The position numbers were made by a program, and so were the translations under genes. From contig NZ_JBHTDC010000001.1 in NCBI RefSeq assembly GCF_042666435.1, positions 1,302,001 through 1,366,000 on the forward strand: a stretch of 64,000 nucleotides of DNA, given 5' to 3'. Below the pieces are notes generated by a model, which worked only from the letters and a program-made list of their open reading frames with translations, ran no database searches and was not told where the DNA came from. This document shows, piece after piece, positions 51,721 through 60,719 of this stretch; positions within the stretch are counted from its first letter, which is position 1, and each line of letters opens with the position of its first letter. Source of the DNA: Allosphingosinicella sp042666435 (lineage in GTDB: Bacteria; Pseudomonadota; Alphaproteobacteria; Sphingomonadales; Sphingomonadaceae).

Positions 51721-52560
51721 ATGAGCGAAGCGGATCCGGAGCGCATGACCATCCATCCCATCGGCGAAAGGCTGCGCAAGGCCCGCGAAGATCAGGGCCT
51801 CACGCTGGAGGACATCGCCAACCGGACCCGAATCCCGATCCGCCATCTCCAGCATATCGAGAAGGGCGAATGGGATGCGCTTCCCGCCACGACCTACTCG
51901 ATCGGCTTCGCCCGCTCCTACGCCAACGTCGTCGGCCTGAACGGCAGCGAGATCGGCGTCGAGCTTCGCGAGCAGCTCGGGCACACCCGTCCGCCCGCCG
52001 CCGCCGCCGCTTATTACGAGCCGGCCGACCCGGCCCGCGTCCCGCCCCGCTCGCTCGCCCTCATCGCCGGCGTCATCGCCCTGCTCCTCGTCATCGGCTA
52101 TGTCGTGTGGCGGAGCGGCGCGGTCGACGATTCCGCGCTCGATGAAAATGCGGCCTCGGGAATCGAGACGCCGCTCGCCGAGCCGGAGCCGGCCGTGGCT
52201 CCGCCCGGGCCGGCGCAGCCGCTGGGTGGCCCCACCGCCGCCGACGCGGCCGGACCGGTCATCCTCACCGCCACCGACACGGTCTGGCTCCGCGTCTACG
52301 AGGCGGACGGCGAGCGGCTGTTCGAGAACACGCTCCAGGCGGGCCAGCGCTTCGTCGTTCCGTCGAACGCCGAGCGGCCGCAAATCCTCACCGGCCGTCC
52401 CAACGCGCTGAGGGTCACCGTCGGCAATGCGGAGATTCCGCCGCTCGGCGGCGCGGAGGAGACGATTTCGGGCGTCAGCCTCACCCCCGTCGATCTGCTC
52501 GCGCGGGTGCGCGGCGCGGCGCCCGCCGCCCCCGCGCCGACGCCGCCACCGGCCGGGTGA
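51721..52560 (+). CDS. RodZ-like helix-turn-helix membrane protein
   Basis: A 279-residue bitopic protein: cytosolic HTH (about 13-80: GERLRKAREDQGLTLEDIAN, RTRIPIRHLQHIEKGEWDAL), one membrane span (111-130), a Pro/Ala-rich linker, and a periplasmic beta domain of the DUF4115 type (TDTVWLRVYEADGERLFENT). This is the RodZ layout; RodZ links MreB filaments to cell wall synthesis. It lies upstream of cpoB, as in other alphaproteobacteria. Alternative: a general HTH regulator with a RodZ-like tail. Confidence 0.9.
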   Translation: MSEADPERMTIHPIGERLRKAREDQGLTLEDIANRTRIPIRHLQHIEKGEWDALPATTYSIGFARSYANVVGLNGSEIGVELREQLGHTRPPAAAAAYYEPADPARVPPRSLALIAGVIALLLVIGYVVWRSGAVDDSALDENAASGIETPLAEPEPAVAPPGPAQPLGGPTAADAAGPVILTATDTVWLRVYEADGERLFENTLQAGQRFVVPSNAERPQILTGRPNALRVTVGNAEIPPLGGAEETISGVSLTPVDLLARVRGAAPAAPAPTPPPAG

Positions 52561-52630
52561 GCTTCATGCTGGCGACAGGCGGATCGGCTTAACAGCCAAC
52601 CGCATCGATACACCGCGCGGGGAACAAAAA

Positions 52631-53473
52631 ATGCGTTTACATCTACTGGCCGCCCTCCTTCTCGCCGGCACGGCCATGCCCGCCGCCGCCCAGGAGCGGG
52701 TCGAACGGCGCCTCGATCGGCTCGAGCAGGAGATGGACGCGGTCCAGCGCCGCGTCTTCCCCGGCGGCGGCGCCGAATATTTCCAGCCTGAAATCCGCCC
52801 CGAGGTTTCGACCAGTGTAGGCGGCGTTCCGGCCGGCAGCGCCTTGTCGGACCTCACCGCCCGCGTCGATGCGCTCGAGGCCCAACTCGCCCGGCTCACC
52901 GGCCAAACCGAGGAGAATGCCTTTCGCCTCCGCCAGATCGAGGATTCGCTGAACCGCTTCAAGAGCGACGCCGAATCCCGTTTCTCGGCGATCGAGCGCC
53001 CGCCCGCCCCCCGCCCCGAGCCGGTCGAGAGCCCGCCCGTCGACGCCCCGCCCGCGCCGGCCGACGGCGCGCCCGCGACGGGCGATCCGGGCGAGGACGC
53101 CTATCTGGCCGGTTACCGCCTCTGGGAGCGCGGCAGTTTCGCGGACGCCCAACTGGCGCTCGAAGCGGCGGCGAAGAAATATCCCGATCATCGCCGCGCC
53201 AGCTTCGCCCGCAACCTCGCCGGGCGCGCCGCGCTCGACGCCGGCAAGCCTGCCACCGCCGCCAAGCTGCTCCTCGCCAATTATCAGGAGGATCCACGCG
53301 GCGAGCGCGCCGCCGACAGCCTCTATTTCCTCGGCCAGTCGCTGATGGCGCTGAAGAAGCCCGCCGACGCCTGCAAGGTCTATGCGGAGCTTCAGGACGT
53401 TTACGGCACGACGTTGCGCGATTTCCTTCGTCAGCGCCTTCCCGAGGCGCGCGCCGCCGCCAAATGCGAATGA
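52631..53473 (+). CDS. cpoB: Tol-Pal system coordination protein CpoB/YbgF-like
   Basis: A 280-residue periplasmic protein: signal peptide (MRLHLLAALLLAGTAMPAAA), a coiled coil (RVERRLDRLEQEMDAVQRR, then LTARVDALEAQLARLTGQTE), a Pro-rich linker and C-terminal TPR repeats (AYLAGYRLWERGSFADAQLA, ADSLYFLGQSLMALKKPADA). This is the CpoB layout, which coordinates Tol-Pal with cell wall synthesis at division. The tol-pal genes are not in the window. tilS follows on the same strand, as in other alphaproteobacteria, with one gene inserted in the opposite direction. Confidence 0.88.
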   Translation: MRLHLLAALLLAGTAMPAAAQERVERRLDRLEQEMDAVQRRVFPGGGAEYFQPEIRPEVSTSVGGVPAGSALSDLTARVDALEAQLARLTGQTEENAFRLRQIEDSLNRFKSDAESRFSAIERPPAPRPEPVESPPVDAPPAPADGAPATGDPGEDAYLAGYRLWERGSFADAQLALEAAAKKYPDHRRASFARNLAGRAALDAGKPATAAKLLLANYQEDPRGERAADSLYFLGQSLMALKKPADACKVYAELQDVYGTTLRDFLRQRLPEARAAAKCE

Positions 53474-53491
53474 CCGCGCGCGTGAGCGGGC

Positions 53492-53947
53492 CTATCTCCG
53501 GCAGATCCTGACCGGCACGTCGCGCCGTTCGCGCGCATCCCAGGCGACTTGCGTCTCGCAGCGCGGCGGCGGAGCGGCGAGGGCGTCGTCCGCATATTGT
53601 CCGTCATAATGGTCGTAAGGATAGCCGCGGTCATAGTCGTAGGCGACGCGGCCGCGCGCCGGCCAGGTTCGCGGCCCCGAACGGGCGTCGAAGAAGCCGC
53701 TGCGGCGATCAGGAACATAGGCGCCGCCATCACCGAGCCCGAAACCGAACCAGCTTCCTCGTCCCCGGCCTCGGCCTCGGAAATCGCCGTGCGACGGTCC
53801 GATATCGGAGAGAGAGGAGCCGGCGACGGCTGGTCCGGGGGCGACCGGGCGGGTCACGATCGCATGGCCCGGTCCATCGGCCAAGGCCGGCGCGGCGACC
53901 AATGCCGCCACGAGGATTGCCGCCCGAGCCGCGAGAAGCGGTTGCAT
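53492..53947 (-). CDS. Exported Gly/Arg/Tyr-rich protein, unknown
   Basis: A protein of about 151 residues with a signal peptide (MQPLLAARAAILVAALVAAP). The mature part has a GRGRGRGSWFGFG patch, a Tyr/Asp-rich patch (YDYDRGYPYDHYDGQYADD) and two cysteines near the end (RCETQVAWDARERR, RICRR). It is encoded against the direction of cpoB and tilS. GGAGGT lies 4 nt before the ATG at 53947; an ATG at 53962 would add MMEVE. I know no function. Confidence 0.65.
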   Translation of the reverse strand: MQPLLAARAAILVAALVAAPALADGPGHAIVTRPVAPGPAVAGSSLSDIGPSHGDFRGRGRGRGSWFGFGLGDGGAYVPDRRSGFFDARSGPRTWPARGRVAYDYDRGYPYDHYDGQYADDALAAPPPRCETQVAWDARERRDVPVRICRR

Positions 53948-54004
53948 TTCCACCTCCATCATGCCCCCGTGGGAACGTATAGCATTCTCGGGCGGGTCGC
54001 CAAA

Positions 54005-54053
54005 GCGTCATCCGGGAAGAACGGCAGATTTCCGGCTTTCGCTAAAATGACGC
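54005..54053. repeat. Degenerate copy of the palindromic repeat
   Basis: GCGTCAT (54005-54011) and ATGACGC (54047-54053) are perfect inverted arms, and the inside (CCGGGAAG, CGGCTTTCGC) still resembles the repeat seen at 12626 and 45962. It ends 11 bp before tilS. Confidence 0.5.
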
Positions 54054-54064
54054 TATGAAGGCGC

Positions 54065-55033
54065 ATGGGCCCCTCTCCTGACCTCGTCGCCCGCTTCCGC
54101 CATGACCTCGAGGCGCTTGACGGGGAACCGGAGCGGATCGGCACCGCCGTCTCCGGCGGCCCGGACAGCCTCGCTTTGCTGCTCCTCGCGGCCGCCGCCT
54201 TTCCCGGGCGAGTCGAGGCCGCGACCGTGGACCATGGCCTCCGCGCCGAAGGCGCCGAGGAAGCCGCGCTCGTCGCGGCGCTCTGCGGCCGGCTCGGCTG
54301 CCCCCACGAGACGCTGAAGGTGGAGGTCGCCTCCGCCGGCGCCGGGTTGCAGGGCGAGGCCCGCCGCGCCCGCTACGCCGCGCTTCGCGCCTGGGCCGGG
54401 CGACGGGGTCTTCCTCTCCTCGCCACCGCCCATCATCAGGACGATCAGGCCGAGACCTTGCTGATGCGCCTCCAGCGCGGTTCCGGTCTCGCCGGCCTGT
54501 CGGCGATCCGCCCGATCCGTCCGGAGGGCCCTTCGCTCCTCCTCGTCCGCCCTATGCTCGGCTGGACGCGCGCCGAGCTCGCCGGGATCGTGGCCGCGGC
54601 CGGCATCGCCGCCGCCGACGATCCTTCCAACCGCGATCCCCGCTTCGACCGCGTCGCGATGCGCCGATTCCTCGCCGCCAATCCGCAATTCCAGCCGGCC
54701 CGCCTCGCCCGCAGCGCCGCCGCCTTGCGCGAAGCCGGCGACGCATTGGCCTGGGCCGCGGACCAGCTCGCCCCGGATCGCCTCACCTCGGCCGGCGGCG
54801 AATGGCGGATCGATCCGGCCGGCCTTCCCCGCGAGCTCCGCCGCCGCCTGCTCGCCCGCGCCGTCGCCGAGATTCGCGACGCCGCCGGCCTCGCCTCGAC
54901 ACGAACCGTGGGCGAGGATGTCGAAAGCCTGCTGGCGACGCTCGAGGCGGGCGGCGCTGGCACCCTGGCGGGTGTGATGGCCCGGGGCGGCGCCGTCTGG
55001 CACCTCCGTCTCGCCCCCCCGCGCCGCGCGTAA
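54065..55033 (+). CDS. tilS: tRNA(Ile)-lysidine synthase
   Basis: A 322-residue N-type ATP pyrophosphatase with the PP-loop SGGPDSLALLL (30-40), the helix-rich middle (GAGLQGEARRARYAALRAW) and HHQDDQAETLLMRLQRGSGL. TilS changes C34 of the AUA-reading tRNA-Ile to lysidine. It is short compared with E. coli TilS because it lacks the long C-terminal domains, as usual in alphaproteobacteria. It lies between cpoB and ftsH with an HD-GYP gene inserted after it. Confidence 0.94.
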   Translation: MGPSPDLVARFRHDLEALDGEPERIGTAVSGGPDSLALLLLAAAAFPGRVEAATVDHGLRAEGAEEAALVAALCGRLGCPHETLKVEVASAGAGLQGEARRARYAALRAWAGRRGLPLLATAHHQDDQAETLLMRLQRGSGLAGLSAIRPIRPEGPSLLLVRPMLGWTRAELAGIVAAAGIAAADDPSNRDPRFDRVAMRRFLAANPQFQPARLARSAAALREAGDALAWAADQLAPDRLTSAGGEWRIDPAGLPRELRRRLLARAVAEIRDAAGLASTRTVGEDVESLLATLEAGGAGTLAGVMARGGAVWHLRLAPPRRA

Positions 55034-55085
55034 CCATTATCTAAGGAACCGTCGCTAGACCTGTCCCGGCAGAGAGGGGGGATCG

Positions 55086-56372
55086 ATGCTGCGACGCGTT
55101 CCCAGGGACCGGATTCGCCTGGGCATGTACATCCAGGCCATCGAAGGGCCGTGGCTGGACCATCCGTTCTGGCGGAGCCGCTTCCTGCTCTCCGATCCGG
55201 CCGACCTCGCGGCATTGCTGGGCAGTAGCATACCCGCCGTGACCATCGACGACGCCAAGGGCCTGGGCCTGGGCGACGCGCCGGTCGCCGCCCCGCAAGT
55301 GCCGCCCGGTCAGCCGCCGCCCGCGGCTCCACGCAAGCCGGCCAGACCGCCGCCCGCATCCTGCACCGCCGCCGAAGAACTCGACCGCGCCGCCCGGATC
55401 GTCGGCCGTTCCAGGAAAGCGGTCGCCCGCCTGTTCGAAGAAGCGCGCCTTGGAAAAGCAGTCGATGTCGCCACCGTCCTGCCGGTCGTCGACGAGATAT
55501 CCGCCTCGGTCGCGCGCAACGCGTCGACCCTGATCAGCATCACCCGCCTCAAGACCAAGGACGAATATACCTATATGCATTCGGTCGCGGTCTGCGCGCT
55601 GATGATCAACCTCGCCCGCCAGCTCGGCCTCGCCGAGGCCGCGACGCGCGACGCCGGAATCGCCGGGCTGCTCCACGATCTCGGCAAGACGGCGATGCCC
55701 GACCATATCCTCAACAAGCCCGGCAAGCTCACCGAACCGGAGTTCGAAATCATGCGGACCCATCCCGAGCGCGGCCACGAGGCGCTCGCGCTGAGCGCCG
55801 GCATGCCCGATGCGGCGCTGGACGTTTGCCTGCACCATCACGAGAAGATCGACGGAAGCGGCTATCCCAAGGGTCTCAAGGGCGAGGAGATCAGCCTGCT
55901 CGCGCGGATGGGAGCGGTCTGCGACGTCTATGACGCGGTCACCTCCAACCGCCCCTACAAGGACGCCTGGGGGGCGTCCGATTCGCTGTCGGCGATGTTC
56001 GGCTGGAAGGGGCATTTCGACGAGAATATTCTGGCCGCCTTCATTCGCGGCATCGGCATCTATCCGGTCGGAACGCTCGTTCGTCTCGCCTCCGATCGGC
56101 TGGCGGTCGTCGCCGACCAGAATCAGGCCGATCTCACCAGGCCGATCGTCCGCATCTTTCATTGCGCGGACAAGCGCGCGGGCCTCCCCCTCCACGATCT
56201 CGACATCGCGCGATGCCCTGACGGCGACCGGATCGTGTCGCGCGAAGATCCGGACATATGGGGCTTCGCTCCGTGGAACGCGCACTGGACGAAGATACTC
56301 CGCTGCCAGGCCGGACGAACCGGGGCTGGCGGGGCAGCGCCGAGGCGCGCGAGCAGGCGCATGGCCGCCTGA
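55086..56372 (+). CDS. HD-GYP domain phosphodiesterase (c-di-GMP)
   Basis: A 428-residue cytosolic protein: N-terminal DUF3391-like domain (about 1-60, RDRIRLGMYIQAIEGPWLDH), a Pro/Ala linker, then an HD-GYP domain with LLHDLGK (HD 197-198), HHHEKIDGSGYPKGL (GYP 259-261) and YDAVTSNRPYKD. The complete set of metal ligands suggests an active c-di-GMP phosphodiesterase. After the domain there is a C-terminal tail ending in a basic stretch. It stands between tilS and ftsH, where most relatives have no gene. Confidence 0.92.
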   Translation: MLRRVPRDRIRLGMYIQAIEGPWLDHPFWRSRFLLSDPADLAALLGSSIPAVTIDDAKGLGLGDAPVAAPQVPPGQPPPAAPRKPARPPPASCTAAEELDRAARIVGRSRKAVARLFEEARLGKAVDVATVLPVVDEISASVARNASTLISITRLKTKDEYTYMHSVAVCALMINLARQLGLAEAATRDAGIAGLLHDLGKTAMPDHILNKPGKLTEPEFEIMRTHPERGHEALALSAGMPDAALDVCLHHHEKIDGSGYPKGLKGEEISLLARMGAVCDVYDAVTSNRPYKDAWGASDSLSAMFGWKGHFDENILAAFIRGIGIYPVGTLVRLASDRLAVVADQNQADLTRPIVRIFHCADKRAGLPLHDLDIARCPDGDRIVSREDPDIWGFAPWNAHWTKILRCQAGRTGAGGAAPRRASRRMAA

Positions 56373-56405
56373 TGGCGTAAGCACCCGTTCAGCCTCAGGC
56401 CTACA

Positions 56406-56433
56406 TTGTCTTGTCCCTCGGAATGCCTATTTA
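56406..56433 (+). promoter_or_regulatory. Sigma-70-like promoter of ftsH
   Basis: TTGTCT (56406-56411) and TATTTA (56428-56433) are 16 nt apart and lie 32 bp before the ftsH ATG. No heat-shock (sigma-32) pattern was evident. Confidence 0.4.
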
Positions 56434-56464
56434 GGTCGGGAACCACAGACGGACTGACAGCCAT

Positions 56465-58420
56465 ATGAGCGACGACAACAAGCAGGAACCCCAGGGCGGC
56501 GGCAATCCCTGGATGAAGAGCCTGTTCATCTGGGCCGGCATCCTGCTCGCGCTCGTCCTGTTCGTGCAGGTCGTCGACGGCGGCGGATCGTCCGCGGCCG
56601 ATAACGGCATGGGCTATTCCGAGTTCCTGAACCGAGTGGATGAAGGCTCGGTCAAGCAGGTCGTCATCCAGAAGGATGTGATTTCGGGCCAGCTCACTAA
56701 CGGCGAGGCCTTCCGTACCTATGCGCCGTCCGATCCCCAATTGGTCGATCGGCTGCAGGAAAAGGGCGTCGCCTTCTCGGCCGAGCCCGAGCAGCAGACC
56801 TCGGTGTGGCTGATCCTGCTCTACCAGTCGCTGCCGTTCCTCCTGATCCTCGGCATCGCCTTTTTCGTCATGCGCCAGATGCAGAAGAATGCGGGTTCCG
56901 GCGCGATGGGCTTTGGCAAGTCCAAGGCCAAATTGCTCAGCGAAAAGCATGGCCGCGTCACATTCGACGACGTCGCCGGCATCGACGAGGCGCGCGAGGA
57001 ACTGCAGGAGATCGTCGATTTCCTGAAGGATCCGACGCGGTTCGCGCGGCTGGGCGGCAAGATTCCCAAGGGCGCCTTGCTGGTCGGCTCGCCCGGCACC
57101 GGCAAGACCCTGCTCGCCCGCGCCATCGCCGGCGAGGCGAACGTGCCCTTCTTCACCATCTCCGGGTCCGATTTCGTCGAGATGTTCGTCGGCGTCGGCG
57201 CGAGCCGCGTCCGCGACATGTTCGAGCAGGCCAAGAAAAGCGCGCCCTGCATCGTCTTCATCGACGAGATTGACGCGGTCGGCCGCCATCGCGGCGCCGG
57301 CCTCGGCAACGGCAATGACGAACGCGAGCAGACCCTGAACCAGCTGCTCGTCGAAATGGACGGCTTCGAGGCAAACGAGGGCATCATCATAATCGCCGCC
57401 ACCAACCGGCCCGACGTGCTGGACCCGGCTTTGCTCCGCCCGGGCCGCTTCGACCGCCAGGTCGTGGTGCCGCGCCCGGACATCGAGGGGCGCGAGAAGA
57501 TCCTCGCCGTCCACATGAAGAAGATACCGCTCGCGCCGGATGTCGACGCGCGCACGATCGCCCGCGGCACGCCGGGCTTCTCCGGCGCCGATCTCGCCAA
57601 CCTCGTCAACGAGGCGGCCCTGCTCGCCGCGCGTATCGGAAAGCGCCTGGTCGCGATGGCCGAGTTCGAGCTCGCCAAGGACAAGGTGATGATGGGCGCC
57701 GAGCGACGCTCGATGGTGATGACCGAGGACGAGAAGAAGTCGACCGCTTATCACGAGGCCGGTCATGCCCTCGTCTCGCTCCACGTCCCCGGCTGCGACC
57801 CCTTGCACAAGGTCACCATCATCCCGCGCGGCCGCGCGCTGGGCGTGACCTGGAACCTCCCCGAGCGGGACCGCTATTCGATGTCGATGAAGCAGATGAA
57901 GGCGCGGCTGGCGCTCTGCTTCGGCGGTCGCATCGCCGAGCAGATCATCTACGGACAGGATGAATTGAACACCGGCGCCTCCAACGACATCCAGCAGGCC
58001 ACCGAAATGGCCCGCGCGATGGTGATGGAATATGGCATGTCGGAGAAGCTCGGCTGGCTGCGCTACCGCGACAATCAGGACGAGGTCTTCCTCGGCCATT
58101 CGGTGGCACGGACCCAGTCGATCTCGGCCGACACCGCGATGCTGATCGACCAGGAGGTCCGCCGCCTGATCGAGGAGGCCGAAGCGACGGCGCGCACGGT
58201 GCTGACCGAGAATCTCGATGAGCTGCACAAGCTCGCCGGCGCCCTGCTCGAATATGAATCGCTTTCCGGCGAGGAAGCCAAGAAGGCGATCAAGGGCGAG
58301 GATATCGGCCGCGAGGATCCCAACAACAAGCGGCCGATCCTGCCCGCCGCCGGCTCGTCCATCCCGAGCACCCGCAAGCCTCGGGGCGGCATCGGCGGAC
58401 CGGCACCGCAGGGCGCCTGA
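56465..58420 (+). CDS. ftsH: ATP-dependent zinc metalloprotease FtsH
   Basis: A 651-residue membrane AAA+ protease. Two spans (about 18-37 and 113-136) flank a periplasmic domain; the AAA module has Walker A GSPGTGKT (208-215), Walker B CIVFIDEID (262-270) and the second region of homology AATNRPDVLDPALLRPGRFD; the zinc site is HEAGH (430-434) with the later Asp in the NDIQQATEMAR region. FtsH degrades membrane and short-lived cytosolic proteins. The Walker A loop reads GSPGTGKT instead of the usual GPPGTGKT. It follows HD-GYP with its own promoter. Confidence 0.97.
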   Translation: MSDDNKQEPQGGGNPWMKSLFIWAGILLALVLFVQVVDGGGSSAADNGMGYSEFLNRVDEGSVKQVVIQKDVISGQLTNGEAFRTYAPSDPQLVDRLQEKGVAFSAEPEQQTSVWLILLYQSLPFLLILGIAFFVMRQMQKNAGSGAMGFGKSKAKLLSEKHGRVTFDDVAGIDEAREELQEIVDFLKDPTRFARLGGKIPKGALLVGSPGTGKTLLARAIAGEANVPFFTISGSDFVEMFVGVGASRVRDMFEQAKKSAPCIVFIDEIDAVGRHRGAGLGNGNDEREQTLNQLLVEMDGFEANEGIIIIAATNRPDVLDPALLRPGRFDRQVVVPRPDIEGREKILAVHMKKIPLAPDVDARTIARGTPGFSGADLANLVNEAALLAARIGKRLVAMAEFELAKDKVMMGAERRSMVMTEDEKKSTAYHEAGHALVSLHVPGCDPLHKVTIIPRGRALGVTWNLPERDRYSMSMKQMKARLALCFGGRIAEQIIYGQDELNTGASNDIQQATEMARAMVMEYGMSEKLGWLRYRDNQDEVFLGHSVARTQSISADTAMLIDQEVRRLIEEAEATARTVLTENLDELHKLAGALLEYESLSGEEAKKAIKGEDIGREDPNNKRPILPAAGSSIPSTRKPRGGIGGPAPQGA

Positions 58421-58444
58421 CAAACGCGATACCGAACAGGTCGG

Positions 58445-58834
58445 TCAGTCTTCGGACTGGCCGGCCTTTTGGTTGCGCCAGACACGCCAGCCGACCCAGA
58501 ACCAGCCGGCGATCATCAGCGTCCCGCCGATCGGCGTGACCGTCCCCAGCCAGCGCAGGCCGGTGAGAGCCATCAGATAAAGACTTCCCGAAAAGATCAG
58601 GGTGCCAGCGACCAATGAAGCGGCGGGCCGGCCAAGCCCCTGCAAAGGCGCGGCCCCAAGAGCGATCAGGCCGATCGCATGCCACATCTGGTACTGGGCG
58701 GCGGTCTCCCACCATCCGAGCGCCTGCGCGTCCAGCCTGGAGCGAAGGCCGTGCGCTCCGAACGCGCCGAGCGCCACGCCCAGGGCGGCCAGCGCTGCGC
58801 CGGCGGCAAATATCCGGCTGCGCGCCGCATTCAC
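58445..58834 (-). CDS. DUF423 family membrane protein
   Basis: A 129-residue membrane protein with four spans: AAGAALAALGVALGAFGAHG, YQMWHAIGLIALGAAPL, LIFSGSLYLMALTGLRWLG and PIGGTLMIAGWFWVGW, typical of DUF423 (YwdK-like) proteins. I use the GTG at 58834, which overlaps the stop of the upstream gene (GTGA) and gives the usual N-terminus. The function of the family is unknown. Confidence 0.85.
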   Translation of the reverse strand: MNAARSRIFAAGAALAALGVALGAFGAHGLRSRLDAQALGWWETAAQYQMWHAIGLIALGAAPLQGLGRPAASLVAGTLIFSGSLYLMALTGLRWLGTVTPIGGTLMIAGWFWVGWRVWRNQKAGQSED

Positions 58835-59940
58835 GCCACCGCTCCCGCCGTCACCAGTAGCGACAAGAACAAGCTGCCGGCGATGAAGGCGAACATTATC
58901 AGCGCGAAGGTCCGCCATAGCGCGCTCCGACGGGAAAGCCGGTAGGCACCCTTGAGCTGGCGATAGATGTGGATCGGCGGGATGAACACCATCAGGAGAT
59001 TGACGACATTATCTCCGAAACCCAGCACTCTGAGCAGGCTCAGCGCGATAAGGCCGAGGCTCATGAAGGCGATGGAGTAAGTGACGAAGACCGTGTGGTC
59101 GTAGGCGCGATACTCCCGGTATCTTCTTCGGTGGAAAAAGAGCAGCCAGACGAACGGCACCGAAATCGGTATCAGCGCCCAGGAGAATTTATAGGCGTTG
59201 GTCTGGATCTTATACGCCATGAGCGACGGATTCTTGCTGACTTTGCCGAGCACCGCATCGAAGGCGCTCCAGCCGGTTTCCATATCGCTTTGGATGGCGC
59301 GAGTCTCCGCGTCGGGCACGGCCGGTGCCGCTTCCTCATACCCCGGAACAAATATCCTGCCGGCCTGCTCCCGCACGTTCAACTCGCGTTCGGCTTCCGT
59401 GATGTCGCGGTCGATGGTCGTGGTCGACTCTCCCGCGGCCTCGAGGCGCTCCCGCTCAGCCCTGAGCGCGCCAAGCTTTTCGCGCGCATCGGTCTGCTCC
59501 TTGCGCAGTTCCTGGACGGCTTCGGGGCGATCGGTTGCCGTCTCTTCGGCGGAGAAGGGCCCGCCAACCATGCTGAAGACGGCAAACATCAGGAAAACGG
59601 AGAACAGGAACATCGCGATGGGCGACACGAACCTCGCCCGTTCTCCCTCGACATAGCGCCGGGTCAGCTCGCCCGGTTTCCATGCGAGCAAGGGAAGCGT
59701 GCGCCAGATCTTGCCGTCGAGATGGAGCACCCCGTGAACCAGATCATGCCACCAGGCGGTCAATGTCCGGTGGACATGGCCGGACTGGCCGCAATTGTGG
59801 CAATAGCCGCCGATCAGGACGGTTCCGCAATTGAGGCAGGCGCCGTCCCCTCTTCGCGATTCCCCCGTCCCGGGTTCGACGGCACGCGCAATCATCCCGC
59901 CCGTCACCGCCTCGCCCACGCCTTCAAGTCCTTCGGTCAT
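58831..59940 (-). CDS. DUF3667 domain membrane protein with zinc-ribbon
   Basis: A 369-residue protein of the DUF3667 family. A four-cysteine zinc-ribbon (CLNCGTVLIGGYCHNCGQ) is followed by TAWWHDLVHGVLHLDGKI and a GELTRRYVEGERARFVSPIA motif, then a first membrane span. A long coiled coil (about 140-200, ELRKEQTDAREKLGALRAER) and further spans near the C-terminus follow. I prefer the ATG at 59940 to the one at 59991 because of a GGGGG-rich upstream region. Function unknown. It overlaps the DUF423 gene by 4 nt. Confidence 0.85.
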   Translation of the reverse strand: MTEGLEGVGEAVTGGMIARAVEPGTGESRRGDGACLNCGTVLIGGYCHNCGQSGHVHRTLTAWWHDLVHGVLHLDGKIWRTLPLLAWKPGELTRRYVEGERARFVSPIAMFLFSVFLMFAVFSMVGGPFSAEETATDRPEAVQELRKEQTDAREKLGALRAERERLEAAGESTTTIDRDITEAERELNVREQAGRIFVPGYEEAAPAVPDAETRAIQSDMETGWSAFDAVLGKVSKNPSLMAYKIQTNAYKFSWALIPISVPFVWLLFFHRRRYREYRAYDHTVFVTYSIAFMSLGLIALSLLRVLGFGDNVVNLLMVFIPPIHIYRQLKGAYRLSRRSALWRTFALIMFAFIAGSLFLSLLVTAGAVA

Positions 59941-60038
59941 CTCGACGGCCCCCTCGTCCTCAAAAGGCACTTTGCCGCAGTCAGGCCGCATCGTCGAGGC
60001 CGTTCGCGCTTGGCGCCGGCCGTGCTATCGCGCGGCTC

Positions 60039-60719
60039 ATGCGGAAAATCGGTCTCCTCGGGGGCTCCTTCAACCCGGCTCATCGGGGTCACCGGCAAAT
60101 CAGCGTGCGGGCCATGAAGGCGCTCGGGCTGGACGAAATATGGTGGCTGGTATCGCCCGGCAATCCGCTGAAGGAGGCCGCCGGGATGGCGCCGCTCCCC
60201 GCCCGCTTCCGCTCGGCACGGCAGGCGGCGCGAGGGCTCCCGATCCGCGTCACCGCGATCGAGCGGGAGCTCGGCACGGTTTATACCGTCGATACCTTGG
60301 CCGCGCTGACCCTGCGCTTTCCCGATCGCCGATTCGTCTGGCTGATGGGCGCCGACAATCTCGCCCAGTTCCACCGCTGGCGCGACTGGCGACGGATCGC
60401 GGCGACGGTTCCGATTGCGGTGGTGGCGCGACCCGGATATGATGGCTCCGCCCATCGCGCACCCGCAATGGGTTGGCTGCGTGGCTTCGTCCGGCCCGCG
60501 AGCCAGGCCCGGCAATGGACGAAGTGGAGAACGCCGGCACTCGTGCTGCTGAATCTGCCGCCCGATCCGACGTCCGCCACCGGCATCCGCGCTGCCGACC
60601 CCGATTGGCACCAATCGCCCGCCCGACAGTTTAACCTTATGGCGCTCCGCGACGGCGTAACGCGGCGGCCATTGTTCCCAAGGAGGCCTTTTGCCCGCAC
60701 CCGCACCCGCTCCACATAA
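60039..60719 (+). CDS. nadD: Nicotinate-nucleotide adenylyltransferase
   Basis: A 226-residue nucleotidyltransferase of the NadD family: GLLGGSFNPAHRGHRQISVR (with the ATP-binding HxxH), LVSPGNPLKEAAGM and FVWLMGADNLAQFHRWRDW. It adenylates nicotinate mononucleotide in NAD synthesis. The C-terminal SATGIRAAD replaces the common ISSTxIR motif but keeps the Arg. It overlaps rsfS by 29 nt and opens the conserved nadD-rsfS-rlmH-envC-ctpA run. Confidence 0.94.
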   Translation: MRKIGLLGGSFNPAHRGHRQISVRAMKALGLDEIWWLVSPGNPLKEAAGMAPLPARFRSARQAARGLPIRVTAIERELGTVYTVDTLAALTLRFPDRRFVWLMGADNLAQFHRWRDWRRIAATVPIAVVARPGYDGSAHRAPAMGWLRGFVRPASQARQWTKWRTPALVLLNLPPDPTSATGIRAADPDWHQSPARQFNLMALRDGVTRRPLFPRRPFARTRTRST

